From contig NZ_FLQX01000127.1 of assembly GCF_900089955.1 (NCBI RefSeq), positions 62,001 to 126,000 on the forward strand: a stretch of 64,000 nucleotides of DNA, written 5' to 3'. The notes below the pieces were generated by a model. The model did no database searches, was not told the DNA's origin, and worked only from the letters and a program-made list of their open reading frames with translations. A program made the position numbers and the translations under genes. The stretch comes from Candidatus Accumulibacter aalborgensis (GTDB lineage Bacteria > Pseudomonadota > Gammaproteobacteria > Burkholderiales > Rhodocyclaceae). Positions 28,176-37,473 of this stretch are shown here, one piece after another (position 1 is the stretch's first letter; every line of letters begins with the position of its first letter).

Positions 28176-28234
28176 CACGCGCAGCTTTCTTGTGTCTCCG
28201 AAGACAGGAAGCGTCGCTGCCGAAAAACTACGGA

Positions 28235-31144
28235 ATGACGCGTGTGACTATCAAGCAGCTCTGTAAAGGTCTGGTGCTTCTGGTGGTGATCGCCCTTACG
28301 CTTCCCGGGGCGGTGCCGGAGACCCATACCTTCTCGGCGGGATTGACGACTTTGTGGGATGCCCCGCAAGGCCCCGGTCGATCGGACGATGCGAGCCGCT
28401 GGCTGACCCGGCTCCGTGATTCGGTTGCCCTGCCGCGCGCGGGTTGCGAGAAGCTTGAGCTGCCGGACTTGTCATTGACCAAGCCAGCCCGTGCTTTCCA
28501 GATCAAGGTCGAGCGCGAGCAGTTCGGTGCTCGATCGCCAATTGTCTACCTGCAGGAACCGATTGCCGAGTTCTTCATTGTCGTCGCCACCGACGTGAAT
28601 GGTTGCCCCTGGCTGTCGATTTCTGGTCGTGGCTTGCCCTTCGCCCACCGCGATATAGTCAGTCCATTCCCCTATGCGCACCTTCCCGCGTTGCCCGAAG
28701 GCGCGGTAGTCACGGCGATCGTGCAGGACTACAAGGCCATTCGTCCGTGGATCATGCTCGCCGACGAAACCAGCTTCGTGCGCGATAACACCGTGCTGTG
28801 GATCGGCATGGGTGCCTACAGCGGCATCCTGCTGATGATGATTGTCGTCGCCCTCGGCTTCGATGCTTACGCAGGCAGCCGCGTCGCATTGGCCTACGCC
28901 TTCTACTGCTTCGCACTGCAGATCTGGCTGGTGCAGAATTTCGGCATCGGCTCTGCGTTCGTGCCCTGCTGGCCCGGCCCGCAATACTTCCCGTTCCTCC
29001 AGGCGATCTCGGTAGCCGGCGTGGTGCTCGGCATTGGCTTCGCGGTACTGGAGTTCTTGCAGCTTCGCGGCAGGGTGCGCTTGGCCATTGGCGGCTTTGT
29101 CGTGCTCAGCGCGCTCTGTTTCCTCAGTTCGGCATGGCATGCCGCCGGTTACCGTGCCGGGGCAGCCGTTCTCTTTGTCCTGGCCGTGGCCACCATCGTG
29201 CTGCTCGCCAGGGGAGTGTTCAGGCGCAGTGCCTCGATCCGCCTGTTCACGCTGGGGCTGGGCGCGACGATGATCGGCGGGGGGGTGCAGGCTTTTTCGG
29301 TAATCGGCAGCGGTGTCGAAGTGAGCCGCCTGGCGGCATTCGCATTTCCGATCGGCAGCCTGTTTCAGGCGGCCTTCTGGCTCGCAGCGCTGATCATCCG
29401 GCTGCGGGGCGAGCACCGGGACTTGCACGAACTCGAAGGACAGCAGGCTGCAATCATTTGGGCGATGCCTGACTTGATCCTGGTCTTCGATCGGCAAGGA
29501 ATCTGCCTCGACTATAAACAGCCTTGCGCTACGCGATTCTTCGTTACCGGGAGCGAGCTGCTCGGCAAGAACGTGTCGGCAGTTCTGCCAACCGAGACGG
29601 CGAGTGCCATTCAGCGGGGTATCGAGAAGGTGCTGCAAGAAAGCAATCTGCAATCGGTATTCGTCGAGCTGCCGGTGGACGGCAACATCCACCACTACGA
29701 GGCGCGTATCGCGCCAAACGGAGCCAACAAGGTGCTAGTCGTAGTGCGCGACATCACGCTCCAGAAACACAACGAGGAGAGAATCCGTCGCTTGGCCTAC
29801 TTTGACACGCTGACCGGCTTGCCAAACCGGCAGAGTTTTCTCGAACGCCTCGACCGCGAATTACTGCGGGCACGCAGGACCAATCGCCGGATGGCGCTGC
29901 TATTTCTCGACCTGGACGGTTTCAAGCATATCAACGACACGCTAGGGCACAGTGCCGGCGACTGCCTGCTGCAGACTGTCGCTGAGCGCCTGCAGGAGAA
30001 ACTGCGCGCAGGTGCTTTCATTGCCCGGCCGGCACTCGATGAATCGGGCCTGCACTTCGCACGCCTTGGCGGTGACGAGTTCACCGTCGTTCTGCCCGAT
30101 GTCGACACCGCCGAGGCCGCCTGCGCGGTCGCGCAGCGAATACAGGCGCTGCTCAGACGGCCTGCCCTGATCGGCGAACAGGAGATCACGGTCACCTCGA
30201 GCATCGGCATCGCGCTCTTCCCCGCCGACGGCGACGATGCAGCGACGCTGCTAAAGCATGCGGATACCGCGATGTATTATGCCAAGGAGCAAGGGCGTGA
30301 CAACTGGCAGTTGTATGAGCGAACGCTGACTACCCGAACGACGGCACGCCTGGCTCTTGAAGGCGATCTTCGCAAGGGCCTCGAACGAGGCGAATTTCGC
30401 CTGTTCTACCAGCCCCAGGTGCGCGCCACCGATGGGACGGTCATCGGTATCGAAGCACTGATTCGCTGGCAGCATCCGCAGCAAGGGCTGGTATCGCCGG
30501 CGCTGTTCATCCCCGTTGCCGAGGAAACCGGACTGATCGTCCCGATCGGCGAGTGGGTGCTCAATGCCGCCTGCAGCCAGGTGCGGCAGTGGCAGCAGAG
30601 TGGCGTTTCGGTACCGCGGGTGGCGGTGAACGTCTCCGCACGCCAGCTTGGTGCAGCGGGTTTCCTGGACACCGTTGCGGCGATCATCGTTGCAACGGGC
30701 ATCGCTGCCGACCGGCTCGAACTTGAATTGACCGAAAGCATCCTGATGGAGCCGGATGCCAAACGAATCACGGGACTGTATCGTCTGCGCGCAATGGGGG
30801 TGCACTTCTCGATCGACGATTTCGGCACCGGCTACTCATCGCTGTCCTACATCAAGCGCTTCCCGATAGGCACGCTGAAGATCGATCAGAGTTTCATCCG
30901 CGGCCTGCCGCAGAATGCCGACGACGCCGGGATCACCACGGCGATCATCGCCATGGCCCGCAGCCTCGATCTGGATGTCATTGCCGAAGGGGTCGAAACC
31001 AGAGAACAACTCGACTTTCTGCAGCGTGCGCAATGCCCGAAACTGCAAGGCTACCTGTTCAGTCGCCCGCTGCCGCCAGACGAGATCGAAGATCTCCTGC
31101 GTCGCGGCCGCATCGACCTGCCCGCAAAGAACGCCGGAGAATGA
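28235..31144 (+). CDS. Membrane GGDEF-EAL c-di-GMP enzyme with 7TM and PAS-like sensor region
   Basis: 969 residues. Layout: signal segment, periplasmic 7TMR-DISM-type domain (~residues 60-185), seven membrane spans (~190-400), a PAS-like domain (~415-525), GGDEF domain with an intact LGGDEF active site (~540-700), EAL domain with IEALIRWQHP (~715-960) and the DDFGTGYSSL loop. The diguanylate cyclase and phosphodiesterase sites both look complete, so it could do either reaction. ATG 28235 has only a weak ribosome binding site. It is 60 bases from the radical SAM gene and could be read through. Confidence 0.9.
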   Translation: MTRVTIKQLCKGLVLLVVIALTLPGAVPETHTFSAGLTTLWDAPQGPGRSDDASRWLTRLRDSVALPRAGCEKLELPDLSLTKPARAFQIKVEREQFGARSPIVYLQEPIAEFFIVVATDVNGCPWLSISGRGLPFAHRDIVSPFPYAHLPALPEGAVVTAIVQDYKAIRPWIMLADETSFVRDNTVLWIGMGAYSGILLMMIVVALGFDAYAGSRVALAYAFYCFALQIWLVQNFGIGSAFVPCWPGPQYFPFLQAISVAGVVLGIGFAVLEFLQLRGRVRLAIGGFVVLSALCFLSSAWHAAGYRAGAAVLFVLAVATIVLLARGVFRRSASIRLFTLGLGATMIGGGVQAFSVIGSGVEVSRLAAFAFPIGSLFQAAFWLAALIIRLRGEHRDLHELEGQQAAIIWAMPDLILVFDRQGICLDYKQPCATRFFVTGSELLGKNVSAVLPTETASAIQRGIEKVLQESNLQSVFVELPVDGNIHHYEARIAPNGANKVLVVVRDITLQKHNEERIRRLAYFDTLTGLPNRQSFLERLDRELLRARRTNRRMALLFLDLDGFKHINDTLGHSAGDCLLQTVAERLQEKLRAGAFIARPALDESGLHFARLGGDEFTVVLPDVDTAEAACAVAQRIQALLRRPALIGEQEITVTSSIGIALFPADGDDAATLLKHADTAMYYAKEQGRDNWQLYERTLTTRTTARLALEGDLRKGLERGEFRLFYQPQVRATDGTVIGIEALIRWQHPQQGLVSPALFIPVAEETGLIVPIGEWVLNAACSQVRQWQQSGVSVPRVAVNVSARQLGAAGFLDTVAAIIVATGIAADRLELELTESILMEPDAKRITGLYRLRAMGVHFSIDDFGTGYSSLSYIKRFPIGTLKIDQSFIRGLPQNADDAGITTAIIAMARSLDLDVIAEGVETREQLDFLQRAQCPKLQGYLFSRPLPPDEIEDLLRRGRIDLPAKNAGE

Positions 31145-31374
31145 CCCAGATTCCGCTGCAAACACCGCGCTAGCGACAAGCGTACGAGAGATACCGGTGC
31201 GAGTACCGACAGAGTGCTGGGGATTGCTGACTGACGCCTGCCTCTGTGTGGGAGCTTGCGTTTCAGGCGGACCATAGTGCGGGATGTTGGTCGATGGCCG
31301 CAGGCAGTGGAGTGTCGTAGCGCATCTGTCGCGATTGATGCGCTTCGTACGTCACCACCTTCCAGGGGCTTGCG

Positions 31375-32190
31375 CTAGGCTGCGACGAGATCCTTGATCC
31401 ACCGTCGTTGCACTTCGCGGCGGCGATCGTCGGTCAGTCTTTCGATGAGCTTCTCGCGAACCGCGGTGAAGGGCAACGTTCCACAGGGGAGAACCTCATC
31501 GCAGCGAATGATGTGCAGGCCAATCGGTGACTCGATAACAGCGCTGATTTCGCTTTCACTCAGCAGGAAAGCGACCTCTTCGAGTTCCGGGTAAAGCTGC
31601 TTGCGCCTCACGACGCCGAGTTGACCACCTTGCGTCGCCGTCGGGCACTGCGAATGGCGGAGCGCAGCTTCGCCGAATTCCTTGGCCTTCTTCAGCGTCG
31701 TGCGTAGCGCTTCGAGTTTTGCTGCTGCTTCAATTCTTTCACCAGCAGTGTCGAAGGTGATCAGGATGTGGCGCAGGCGGCGAGTTTCGGGACGGTGGAA
31801 CGCTTTCGGGTGCAGGTGGTAGTAGATTTCGGCGTCCACCGCGCTGACCCGGTCGACCCGCGCGGCGACTTTGTCGAGCAGCGCTTCGACCGAGAGATCG
31901 CGTTCGACGGCAGCGGCGAGTTGTTCCTCGTCGAGGCCGACACGTTCGAGTTCGTCGGCGAGTTCACGCTCGCTCTGGTAGCGCTGGCGGATTTCAAAGA
32001 GTCGCGTACTGAGCGTATCGGGCGGCACGACGACGCTCGCCGCTTCGCAACTGCTGAGAATACGCTGCTCGATGGCGTTCTGCCGCGTAGCGACCTCGGC
32101 GACACGCAGATGTTCTGCTTCGGAGAGTGCTTCAGGGGGCTTCTGGAAGAGTTCCCAGGAGAGTTTCAACTCAAGGTAGCCGCGCTGCAT
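31375..32190 (-). CDS. nifM: NifM, peptidyl-prolyl isomerase for the nitrogenase Fe protein
   Basis: 271 residues. The N-terminal helical part (WELFQKPPEALSEAE) and C-terminal parvulin-type PPIase domain (RLRHILITFDTAGERIEAA, QLGVVRRKQLYPELEEVAF, PIGLHIIRCDEV) match NifM, which is needed to mature NifH. It is the last gene of the nifV-cysE-nifW-nifZ-nifM unit and overlaps nifZ by 20 bases. The frame is intact. It is convergent with the GGDEF-EAL gene, with ~230 bases of plain spacer between. Confidence 0.9.
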   Translation of the reverse strand: MQRGYLELKLSWELFQKPPEALSEAEHLRVAEVATRQNAIEQRILSSCEAASVVVPPDTLSTRLFEIRQRYQSERELADELERVGLDEEQLAAAVERDLSVEALLDKVAARVDRVSAVDAEIYYHLHPKAFHRPETRRLRHILITFDTAGERIEAAAKLEALRTTLKKAKEFGEAALRHSQCPTATQGGQLGVVRRKQLYPELEEVAFLLSESEISAVIESPIGLHIIRCDEVLPCGTLPFTAVREKLIERLTDDRRREVQRRWIKDLVAA

Positions 32191-32665
32191 CGTCCTCTAC
32201 CTCCGCCGCGGCCAGTGCGTCTTCCGGGATCTGCAGCACGCGCCCCGGCAGGACGTCGAAGTGGATGTGATAGGCGACGCCGCCCGGTGCGTCGCGGATC
32301 ACCTTGATCACCTTGCCGATGGCGCCTCGGGTGACCAGCATTTCACCGCCGACCGAGAGGTTCTTGGCGGCGGCGATGGTCTCGCGGAATTCAAAGCGCG
32401 ACGGCATCCACGGTTCGTCGGCACCGATCAATTCCTCTTCGCGACAGCCGACGATTCGACCTTCGTCGAAAAAGTTCACCGAGTAGATGATCTGGTCCTG
32501 CAGAAACGTACCGACGTCGACCACGTAGCCAATGCTGCCGCGGCGGACGAGCGGTGCGCCGGAGTCCAGGCCCGGATACGTGCCGTCGTTCCTGACATTG
32601 CGCGTCAGGCGTACCGCTTCGCCGAAATCCCAACGCTGCCAGCGTTGCCAGTGTGCGTCGCTCAT
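32171..32665 (-). CDS. nifZ: NifZ, nitrogenase P-cluster maturation factor
   Basis: 164 residues with two NifZ repeats: PLVRRGSIGYVVDVGTFL and EMLVTRGAIGKVIKVIRDAP. NifZ acts in forming the second P-cluster of the MoFe protein. The start overlaps the nifW stop (ATGA), and its end overlaps nifM, so translation is coupled. No lesion is visible. Length is slightly longer than some NifZ proteins, as is common in betaproteobacteria. Confidence 0.9.
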   Translation of the reverse strand: MSDAHWQRWQRWDFGEAVRLTRNVRNDGTYPGLDSGAPLVRRGSIGYVVDVGTFLQDQIIYSVNFFDEGRIVGCREEELIGADEPWMPSRFEFRETIAAAKNLSVGGEMLVTRGAIGKVIKVIRDAPGGVAYHIHFDVLPGRVLQIPEDALAAAEVEDDAARLP

Positions 32666-33003
32666 TTATGAAACACCTTGTCCAGCGGAACGAAGGACGT
32701 CGAGCCACCACCCGGCTTCTGAACATGGTGGAAGACAGCGAAGACTTTCTCGGTCAGCGCGTCGGAAGCGACGAAATCCTGGTAAGCGCGTGCCAGCCAA
32801 AGGCGGTAAATGGCGTGCTGCGCAGCTTCCTCCTGCGGCAGCTCGGGGGCCTGCCTGGCCAGGTAGTCGTGAAAGCGCTGCAGGATGTGCAGACGATTCA
32901 CCTGGACGACGTCTGTGTCGTAGGGAACGGCAAAGAAATCGAGAAAATCCTCGGCCGAAGCGAGCTCTTCGAGGGCTTCGGCAAGGGTGCGCGTCTCGTT
33001 CAT
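32662..33003 (-). CDS. nifW: NifW, nitrogenase-stabilising protein
   Basis: 113 residues from ATG 33003. Motifs fit NifW: LEELASAEDFLDFFAVPYD and RFHDYLARQAPELP. NifW helps protect or mature the MoFe protein under O2. A longer frame reaches 33225, but its first part belongs to a different, broken gene, so I start at 33003. Confidence 0.9.
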   Translation of the reverse strand: MNETRTLAEALEELASAEDFLDFFAVPYDTDVVQVNRLHILQRFHDYLARQAPELPQEEAAQHAIYRLWLARAYQDFVASDALTEKVFAVFHHVQKPGGGSTSFVPLDKVFHK

Positions 33004-33013
33004 GGCAGTCTCC

Positions 33014-33225
33014 TCAGACCAGGGCAAGGGAAAGGCCGAACTCTTCATCGGCCTGCTGGAACGTACCGTCAGGTTCTCCGGCGCCAGCAGGTGGGCGCGC
33101 AACAGCGCCGTTTCGGCAGTTTCCTGGCCGTATTCGCGCGCCGCCTGGTCGAGCAGAAGCGAGGCTCTCGCCGGCAGAGCTTCTTCGAAGCAGAGTTTGC
33201 AGTCGGAAAAGTCGAGTAGATCCAT
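33014..33225 (-). pseudogene. Remnant of a small TPR-like gene between cysE and nifW
   Basis: The first ~55 residues (ATG 33225, MDLLDFSDCKLCFEEALPA, ALLRAHLLAPENLTV) look like the start of a tetratricopeptide protein of the kind found in nif clusters. After ENLTV the frame becomes nonsense. In another frame a short natural-looking C-terminus (FQQADEEFGLSLALV) ends at TGA 33014-33016. I read this as a large internal deletion plus frame change. The gene lies 7 bases after cysE. The assignment is tentative, since only short ends remain. Confidence 0.55.
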
Positions 33226-33232
33226 GGCCGCC

Positions 33233-34021
33233 TCAGTGAAAAGATTCGTTCTTGCAGCACAGGTCTCCGGCGCTGCAGATGCGGCATTCGCCGCTGCGGT
33301 CGGCCGCTGGTGGTTCGTCGCGCAGCGTTGAAAGTTCGCTTTCGAGCAGTTCGATGCGCGCTATCAGGCAGGCGATCGACTTGGCCACCGGGTCGGGCAA
33401 CAGGTTGTGGTCGAGACTGATGCCGTTCTCGGGGCGCTCACCGGCGCCTCCGCCAGCCACACGCGTCGCGACGATACGGCCGGGAACACCGACGACGGTA
33501 CGGTCGGCGGGAACATCCTTGACGACTACCGAATTGGCGCCGACGCGGACGCGTTCGCCAATGCTGATCGGGCCGAGAATCTTGGCGCCGGCACCGACGA
33601 CGACGCCGTCGGCCAGCGTCGGGTGGCGCCGGCCCTTGCTCCATGAGGTGCCGCCGAGTGTGACGCCGTGGTACAGCGTGACATCGTTGCCGACTTCGGC
33701 GGTTTCGCCGATCACCACGCCCGCGCCGTGGTCGATGAAGAAGCGACGGCCGATCGTCGCACCGGGGTGGATATCGACGTTGGTCAAAGTCCGCCCGATG
33801 AATGACAGAAAGCGCGCCAAGAAGCGCCAGCCGCAGAGCCACAGGCGATGCGCCAGACGATGGCCGAACAGGGCATGTACGCCGGGGTAGGTGGTGAGGA
33901 CTTCCAGCGTCGAGCGGGCCGCGGGGTCGCGCTCGAAGACGCAAGCCAGGTCTTCCCTGAGAGTGGCCCACAGGCCGGGCGCTGGACTGACGCCGGCGGC
34001 GAGGGTGAGGGTTTCAGACAT
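33233..34021 (-). CDS. cysE: Serine O-acetyltransferase CysE, nif-cluster copy
   Basis: 262 residues. The left-handed beta-helix hexapeptide repeats and motifs of CysE are clear ([40 protein letters not shown]). It makes O-acetylserine for cysteine synthesis; the nif-linked copy is thought to raise cysteine supply for Fe-S clusters. It overlaps nifV by 8 bases. The C-terminus carries a [11 protein letters not shown] cysteine-rich stretch, which is unusual for housekeeping CysE but seen in some nif copies. The frame is intact. Confidence 0.92.
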   Translation of the reverse strand: MSETLTLAAGVSPAPGLWATLREDLACVFERDPAARSTLEVLTTYPGVHALFGHRLAHRLWLCGWRFLARFLSFIGRTLTNVDIHPGATIGRRFFIDHGAGVVIGETAEVGNDVTLYHGVTLGGTSWSKGRRHPTLADGVVVGAGAKILGPISIGERVRVGANSVVVKDVPADRTVVGVPGRIVATRVAGGGAGERPENGISLDHNLLPDPVAKSIACLIARIELLESELSTLRDEPPAADRSGECRICSAGDLCCKNESFH

Positions 34022-35153
34022 GGGGCAAGCTCCTCAACGAGGCGAGCAGCGCGCGCAGATCGGGCGTCTCCGGCGGCTGCTTGTGCCTGGCGACGAAATT
34101 GCGAATACGCGGCAGCAGCGCCTGCGCTTCGCGGTCGTCGACCGTGGCGCCGAAACCGGCATAGACCATTTGCACCGCCCGCGAGCCGGAATGCTTGCCG
34201 AGCACGATGCGGTGCGACTGGCCGACTTCCTGTGGGTCGAAACCCTGGTAGTTGTCGGGATGCTTGAGCAGTCCGTCGACATGGATGCCGGCCTCGTGCG
34301 TGAAAGCGCCAGCGCCGACGACGCTTTTCTGCCACGGCACGGCGCGGCCCGAGGCGCTGGCGACCTGCTGCGAAACTGCCGGGAAGCCTTTCAGATCGAC
34401 GCCGGTTTCGATGCCGTGCAGCTTCGTCAGGCCGAGGACGACTTCTTCCAGCGGCGCATTGCCGGCGCGTTCGCCGAGGCCGTTGACCGTCGTATTGACA
34501 TGCGTCGCGCCGGCCCTGCACGCGGCCAGCGTGTTGGCGGTAGCCAGTCCGAGGTCGTCATGCGCGTGCATTTCAATTTCCAGCCCGCTGCTGCGGCGCA
34601 GGGTGCTGATGCGCTCGAAAGTGCCGAAAGGCTCCAGGACGCCGAGCGTGTCGGCAAAACGCAGGCGACGGGCGCCGGCGCGTTCGGCGGTCTCGGCCAG
34701 CGCGCAGAGAAAGCTCACGTCGGCGCGCGAGGCGTCCTCGCAACCCAGGCCTACTTCGAGCCCGAGGCTCAGCGCGGCGCCGATATAGAGCGGGAGCTCG
34801 CGCAGCAGCCAGCGGCGATCGCGGCCGAGCTTGTAGGCCAGATGCTGGTCGGAGGCGGGTACCGAAATGTCGATCAGGTGTACCCCGAGGTCGGCGCAGG
34901 CGGCAATGTCGGTTAGGTGCATGCGGCTCCAGACCATCAGGCGTGGCGGCAGTTTGAGATCGGCCACAGCGCGCACCGACTCGCGCTCTTCGTCGCCCAT
35001 CGCCGGAATTCCCACTTCGAGTTCCGGCACACCGATGGCCGCCAAGTGGCGGGCAATGTCGAGCTTTTCGGCGAGCGAGAACGCCACCCCGGCCGACTGC
35101 TCGCCGTCGCGCAGGGTGGTGTCGTTGATGGTGACGAAAAGCGGGTCGGTCAT
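34014..35153 (-). CDS. nifV: Homocitrate synthase NifV
   Basis: 379 residues. NifV condenses acetyl-CoA and 2-oxoglutarate to homocitrate, the organic ligand of FeMo-cofactor. Key residues are visible: [10 protein letters not shown] near the N-terminus, [21 protein letters not shown] for metal binding, and [16 protein letters not shown]. The start at ATG 35153 has AAGGAG upstream. It is the first gene of the nifV-cysE-nifW-nifZ-nifM operon and has its own sigma-54 promoter. The longer open frame to 35660 is not used. Confidence 0.94.
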   Translation of the reverse strand: MTDPLFVTINDTTLRDGEQSAGVAFSLAEKLDIARHLAAIGVPELEVGIPAMGDEERESVRAVADLKLPPRLMVWSRMHLTDIAACADLGVHLIDISVPASDQHLAYKLGRDRRWLLRELPLYIGAALSLGLEVGLGCEDASRADVSFLCALAETAERAGARRLRFADTLGVLEPFGTFERISTLRRSSGLEIEMHAHDDLGLATANTLAACRAGATHVNTTVNGLGERAGNAPLEEVVLGLTKLHGIETGVDLKGFPAVSQQVASASGRAVPWQKSVVGAGAFTHEAGIHVDGLLKHPDNYQGFDPQEVGQSHRIVLGKHSGSRAVQMVYAGFGATVDDREAQALLPRIRNFVARHKQPPETPDLRALLASLRSLPHV

Positions 35154-35176
35154 GGCAATCTCCTTGACTCCCTTGC

Positions 35177-35192
35177 AGCAAGGATGATGCCA
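35177..35192 (-). promoter_or_regulatory. Sigma-54 (-24/-12) promoter of nifV
   Basis: On the minus strand TGGCAT-N5-TTGCT, 23 bases upstream of the nifV ATG. Confidence 0.8.
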
Positions 35193-35252
35193 GCGTACAA
35201 GCCTTTGAAACAATGCAATTGTTGATTCCCTGTCAGGGCTGATGTGAGGACG

Positions 35253-35268
35253 ATGTCGAGAATGCGAC
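35253..35268 (-). promoter_or_regulatory. NifA upstream activator site for nifV
   Basis: TGT-CGAGAATGCG-ACA, an exact TGT-N10-ACA match, 60 bases upstream of the -24 element. Confidence 0.7.
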
Positions 35269-35366
35269 AATCGTACCCGGAGCGATCGGCTATCCTTGTA
35301 CGCTTGGCAGATCCAGGACAGCGCGCATGACTTCCCGTCAACTTGAATGACCAGCAAGGAGTACCC

Positions 35367-36677
35367 ATGAGTACAACGACGAGTAGCACGACAGAGCGCC
35401 CGAACCCGCGCGACCTGTTGCAACAAATGTTTGCTGCCGCGATTGAAGCGGCGCAGCCCGCGCATTGCATCCCGCCGCATCTGCCTGAAATACAACCAGT
35501 GCCCAGTGGCCGCCTGATCGTTATCGGTGCTGGCAAGGCCTCGGCGGCGATGGCCCGCGCCGTTGAGGATAACTGGCCGGGTCCGCTCTGCGGGCTGGTG
35601 GTCACGCGTTACGGCTATGGCGTGCCATGCACACGAATCGAAATCGTCGAGGCCGCCCATCCCGTTCCCGATGCGGCAGGGCTGGCCGCTGCCGGACGCA
35701 TCTGCGCTCTGGTCAGCGATCTGACTCCGGACGACACCGTGTTGTGCCTGATTTCCGGCGGAGGTTCTTCGCTGCTCGTCTCGCCACTCGACGGCATTAC
35801 TCTCGAAGACAAGCAGGCGGTCAGTCGCGCGCTGCTCAAATCAGGGGCCAGCATCAGCGAGATGAACTGCGTCCGCCGTCATCTCTCGGCGATCAAGGGG
35901 GGCCGCCTGGCCGCAGCGTGTCATCCGGCGAAAGTAATCACGCTCCTGATTTCCGACGTGCCGGGGGATAACCCCAGCGACATCGCCTCAGGTCCGACGG
36001 TGGGCGATGCGACCACTTGCGACGATGCGCTGGCCATCGTGCGGCGCTACGCAATCGAACTGCCGGCGACGGTTCGAGAGGTGCTCGATAGCGGCCGTGG
36101 CGAATCGATCAAGCCCGATGATGCACGCCTGGCGAGAACAGAGACGCACCTGATCGCCACGCCACAGATGGCGCTCGAAGCCGCGGCGCAAGTCGCCGCC
36201 GACGCCGGGGTCACTCCCCATATCCTCAGCGACAGCATCGAGGGCGAGGCGCGCGAGGTGGGCAAGGTGATCGCCGGGATCGCGCTGCACGTTGCTGGCC
36301 GTGGCCAACCCTTCGCCGCACCCTGCGTCCTTCTTTCCGGCGGCGAGACGACGGTGACGGTGCGCGGCAACGGGCGTGGCGGGCGCAACGTCGAGTTCCT
36401 GCTCGCCCTCGGCGTCGCGCTGGACGGGAGTCGCGGCATCCACGCCATCGCCGGCGACACCGATGGCGTGGACGGCCAGGAGGAGATCGCTGGCGCCTGG
36501 CTCGCGCCGGACAGCCTGGCCCGCGCCTGGGACAAGGGCATCAAGCCGCTGGTCAGCCTGGACAACAACGACGGCCACGGTTTCTTCCAGGCCCTGGGCG
36601 ACTCGGTCATCACCGGACCGACCCTGACCAACGTCAACGACTTCCGGGCGGTACTGATCACCGACGAGGCCACCTGA
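35367..36677 (+). CDS. Glycerate 2-kinase (MOFRL family; GckA/TtuD type)
   Basis: 436 residues. The family converts D-glycerate to 2-phosphoglycerate or, in tartrate pathways, acts on hydroxypyruvate. Motifs: [19 protein letters not shown] (~residues 50-68), [25 protein letters not shown] and the C-terminal MOFRL domain with [19 protein letters not shown] and [12 protein letters not shown] 35367 has AAGGAG upstream. It is divergent from nifV, and its promoter region is shared with the NifA site, but it is not a nif gene by function. Confidence 0.9.
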   Translation: MSTTTSSTTERPNPRDLLQQMFAAAIEAAQPAHCIPPHLPEIQPVPSGRLIVIGAGKASAAMARAVEDNWPGPLCGLVVTRYGYGVPCTRIEIVEAAHPVPDAAGLAAAGRICALVSDLTPDDTVLCLISGGGSSLLVSPLDGITLEDKQAVSRALLKSGASISEMNCVRRHLSAIKGGRLAAACHPAKVITLLISDVPGDNPSDIASGPTVGDATTCDDALAIVRRYAIELPATVREVLDSGRGESIKPDDARLARTETHLIATPQMALEAAAQVAADAGVTPHILSDSIEGEAREVGKVIAGIALHVAGRGQPFAAPCVLLSGGETTVTVRGNGRGGRNVEFLLALGVALDGSRGIHAIAGDTDGVDGQEEIAGAWLAPDSLARAWDKGIKPLVSLDNNDGHGFFQALGDSVITGPTLTNVNDFRAVLITDEAT

Positions 36678-36698
36678 AATTGGCTTTTCATGACTCTG

Positions 36699-36783
36699 GT
36701 GCAATGCGCTTTGCTTATTGCACCCTACGCCGTTTTTCTTGCTCGTTGCCTGTAGGGCGCAATAACCGAAGGGCATTGCGCCG
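36699..36783. repeat. REP pair A (left flank of the RAYT transposase)
   Basis: Two inverted palindromic units: GGTGCAATGCGCTTTGCTTA-type (36699-36732) and GTAGGGCGCAATAACCGAAG-type (36751-36783). The same pair recurs at four other places in the window. Confidence 0.85.
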
Positions 36784-36809
36784 ATTCCACGTGCCTCAAT
36801 CCTCGCCTG

Positions 36810-37340
36810 ATGCCTGACTACCGTCGAGCCTGGTATCCGGGCGGCACCTATTTCTTCACGGTGAACCTGCTGCAACGGCAAGGCAATGACCTTCTGACGC
36901 GGCATGTTGATTTGTTGCGGGAAAGCGTTCGTTTGGTACGGCAAGGCCACCCTTTCCACATCCATGGCTGGGTGGTCTTGCCCGATCACTTGCACTGTGT
37001 GATCGAACTGCCGCCTGCGGACGCCGATTTCGCGACCCGCTGGCGACTGATCAAAATGGGATTCTCCAAGACCATACCCGGTGGCGAAATAGTGTCCGTG
37101 GTGCGTGTTCGCCGGGGAGAGCGGGGTATCTGGCAACGACGATACTGGGAGCACTTGATTCGTGATCAGGCGGATTTCCAGGCGCACATGGACTATGTCC
37201 ACTTCAATCCGGTGAAGCACGGGCTGGCTGGGCGTGTGCTTGACTGGCCTTATTCGACTTTTCACCAGTTGGTGGCGGCGGGTGTCTATCCGGCGGACTG
37301 GGCAGGCGCCGAGGGGAAGTCGTTGGCGTACGATGATTGA
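36810..37340 (+). CDS. REP-associated tyrosine transposase (RAYT, Y1 family)
   Basis: 176 residues of the IS200/IS605-related TnpA_REP family. The His-hydrophobic-His metal motif is in VVLPDHLHCVIELP and the catalytic Tyr in MDYVHFNPVKHG. RAYTs are domesticated single-strand transposases that move or maintain REP sequences; they are normally single-copy and flanked by REPs. Both flanks here carry the inverted REP pair (A and B), so this is a complete RAYT locus. The frame is intact. Confidence 0.92.
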   Translation: MPDYRRAWYPGGTYFFTVNLLQRQGNDLLTRHVDLLRESVRLVRQGHPFHIHGWVVLPDHLHCVIELPPADADFATRWRLIKMGFSKTIPGGEIVSVVRVRRGERGIWQRRYWEHLIRDQADFQAHMDYVHFNPVKHGLAGRVLDWPYSTFHQLVAAGVYPADWAGAEGKSLAYDD

Positions 37341-37353
37341 CGGGTGACGAGTG

Positions 37354-37440
37354 GTGCAATGCGCTTCGCTTATTGCACCCTACGCCGCGTTTCTTGCGCG
37401 TAGCCTGTAGGGCGCAATAACCGAAGGGCATTGCGCCGGT
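37354..37440. repeat. REP pair B (right flank of the RAYT transposase)
   Basis: Same two units as pair A (37354-37387 and 37408-37440), nearly identical in sequence, in the same orientation. Confidence 0.85.
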
Positions 37441-37473
37441 GCGCCAAAGGCGAAACGGCCGCTGCGCCAATGG

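Noticed and set aside
28472-29695. 407-codon frame antisense to the large GGDEF-EAL gene
   Set aside because: Composition (Q/H/R-rich) is that of a reverse-strand shadow.
36699-37440. CRISPR array from repeated palindromic units
   Set aside because: Units come in inverted pairs around a RAYT gene, without regular spacers; REP explains them.
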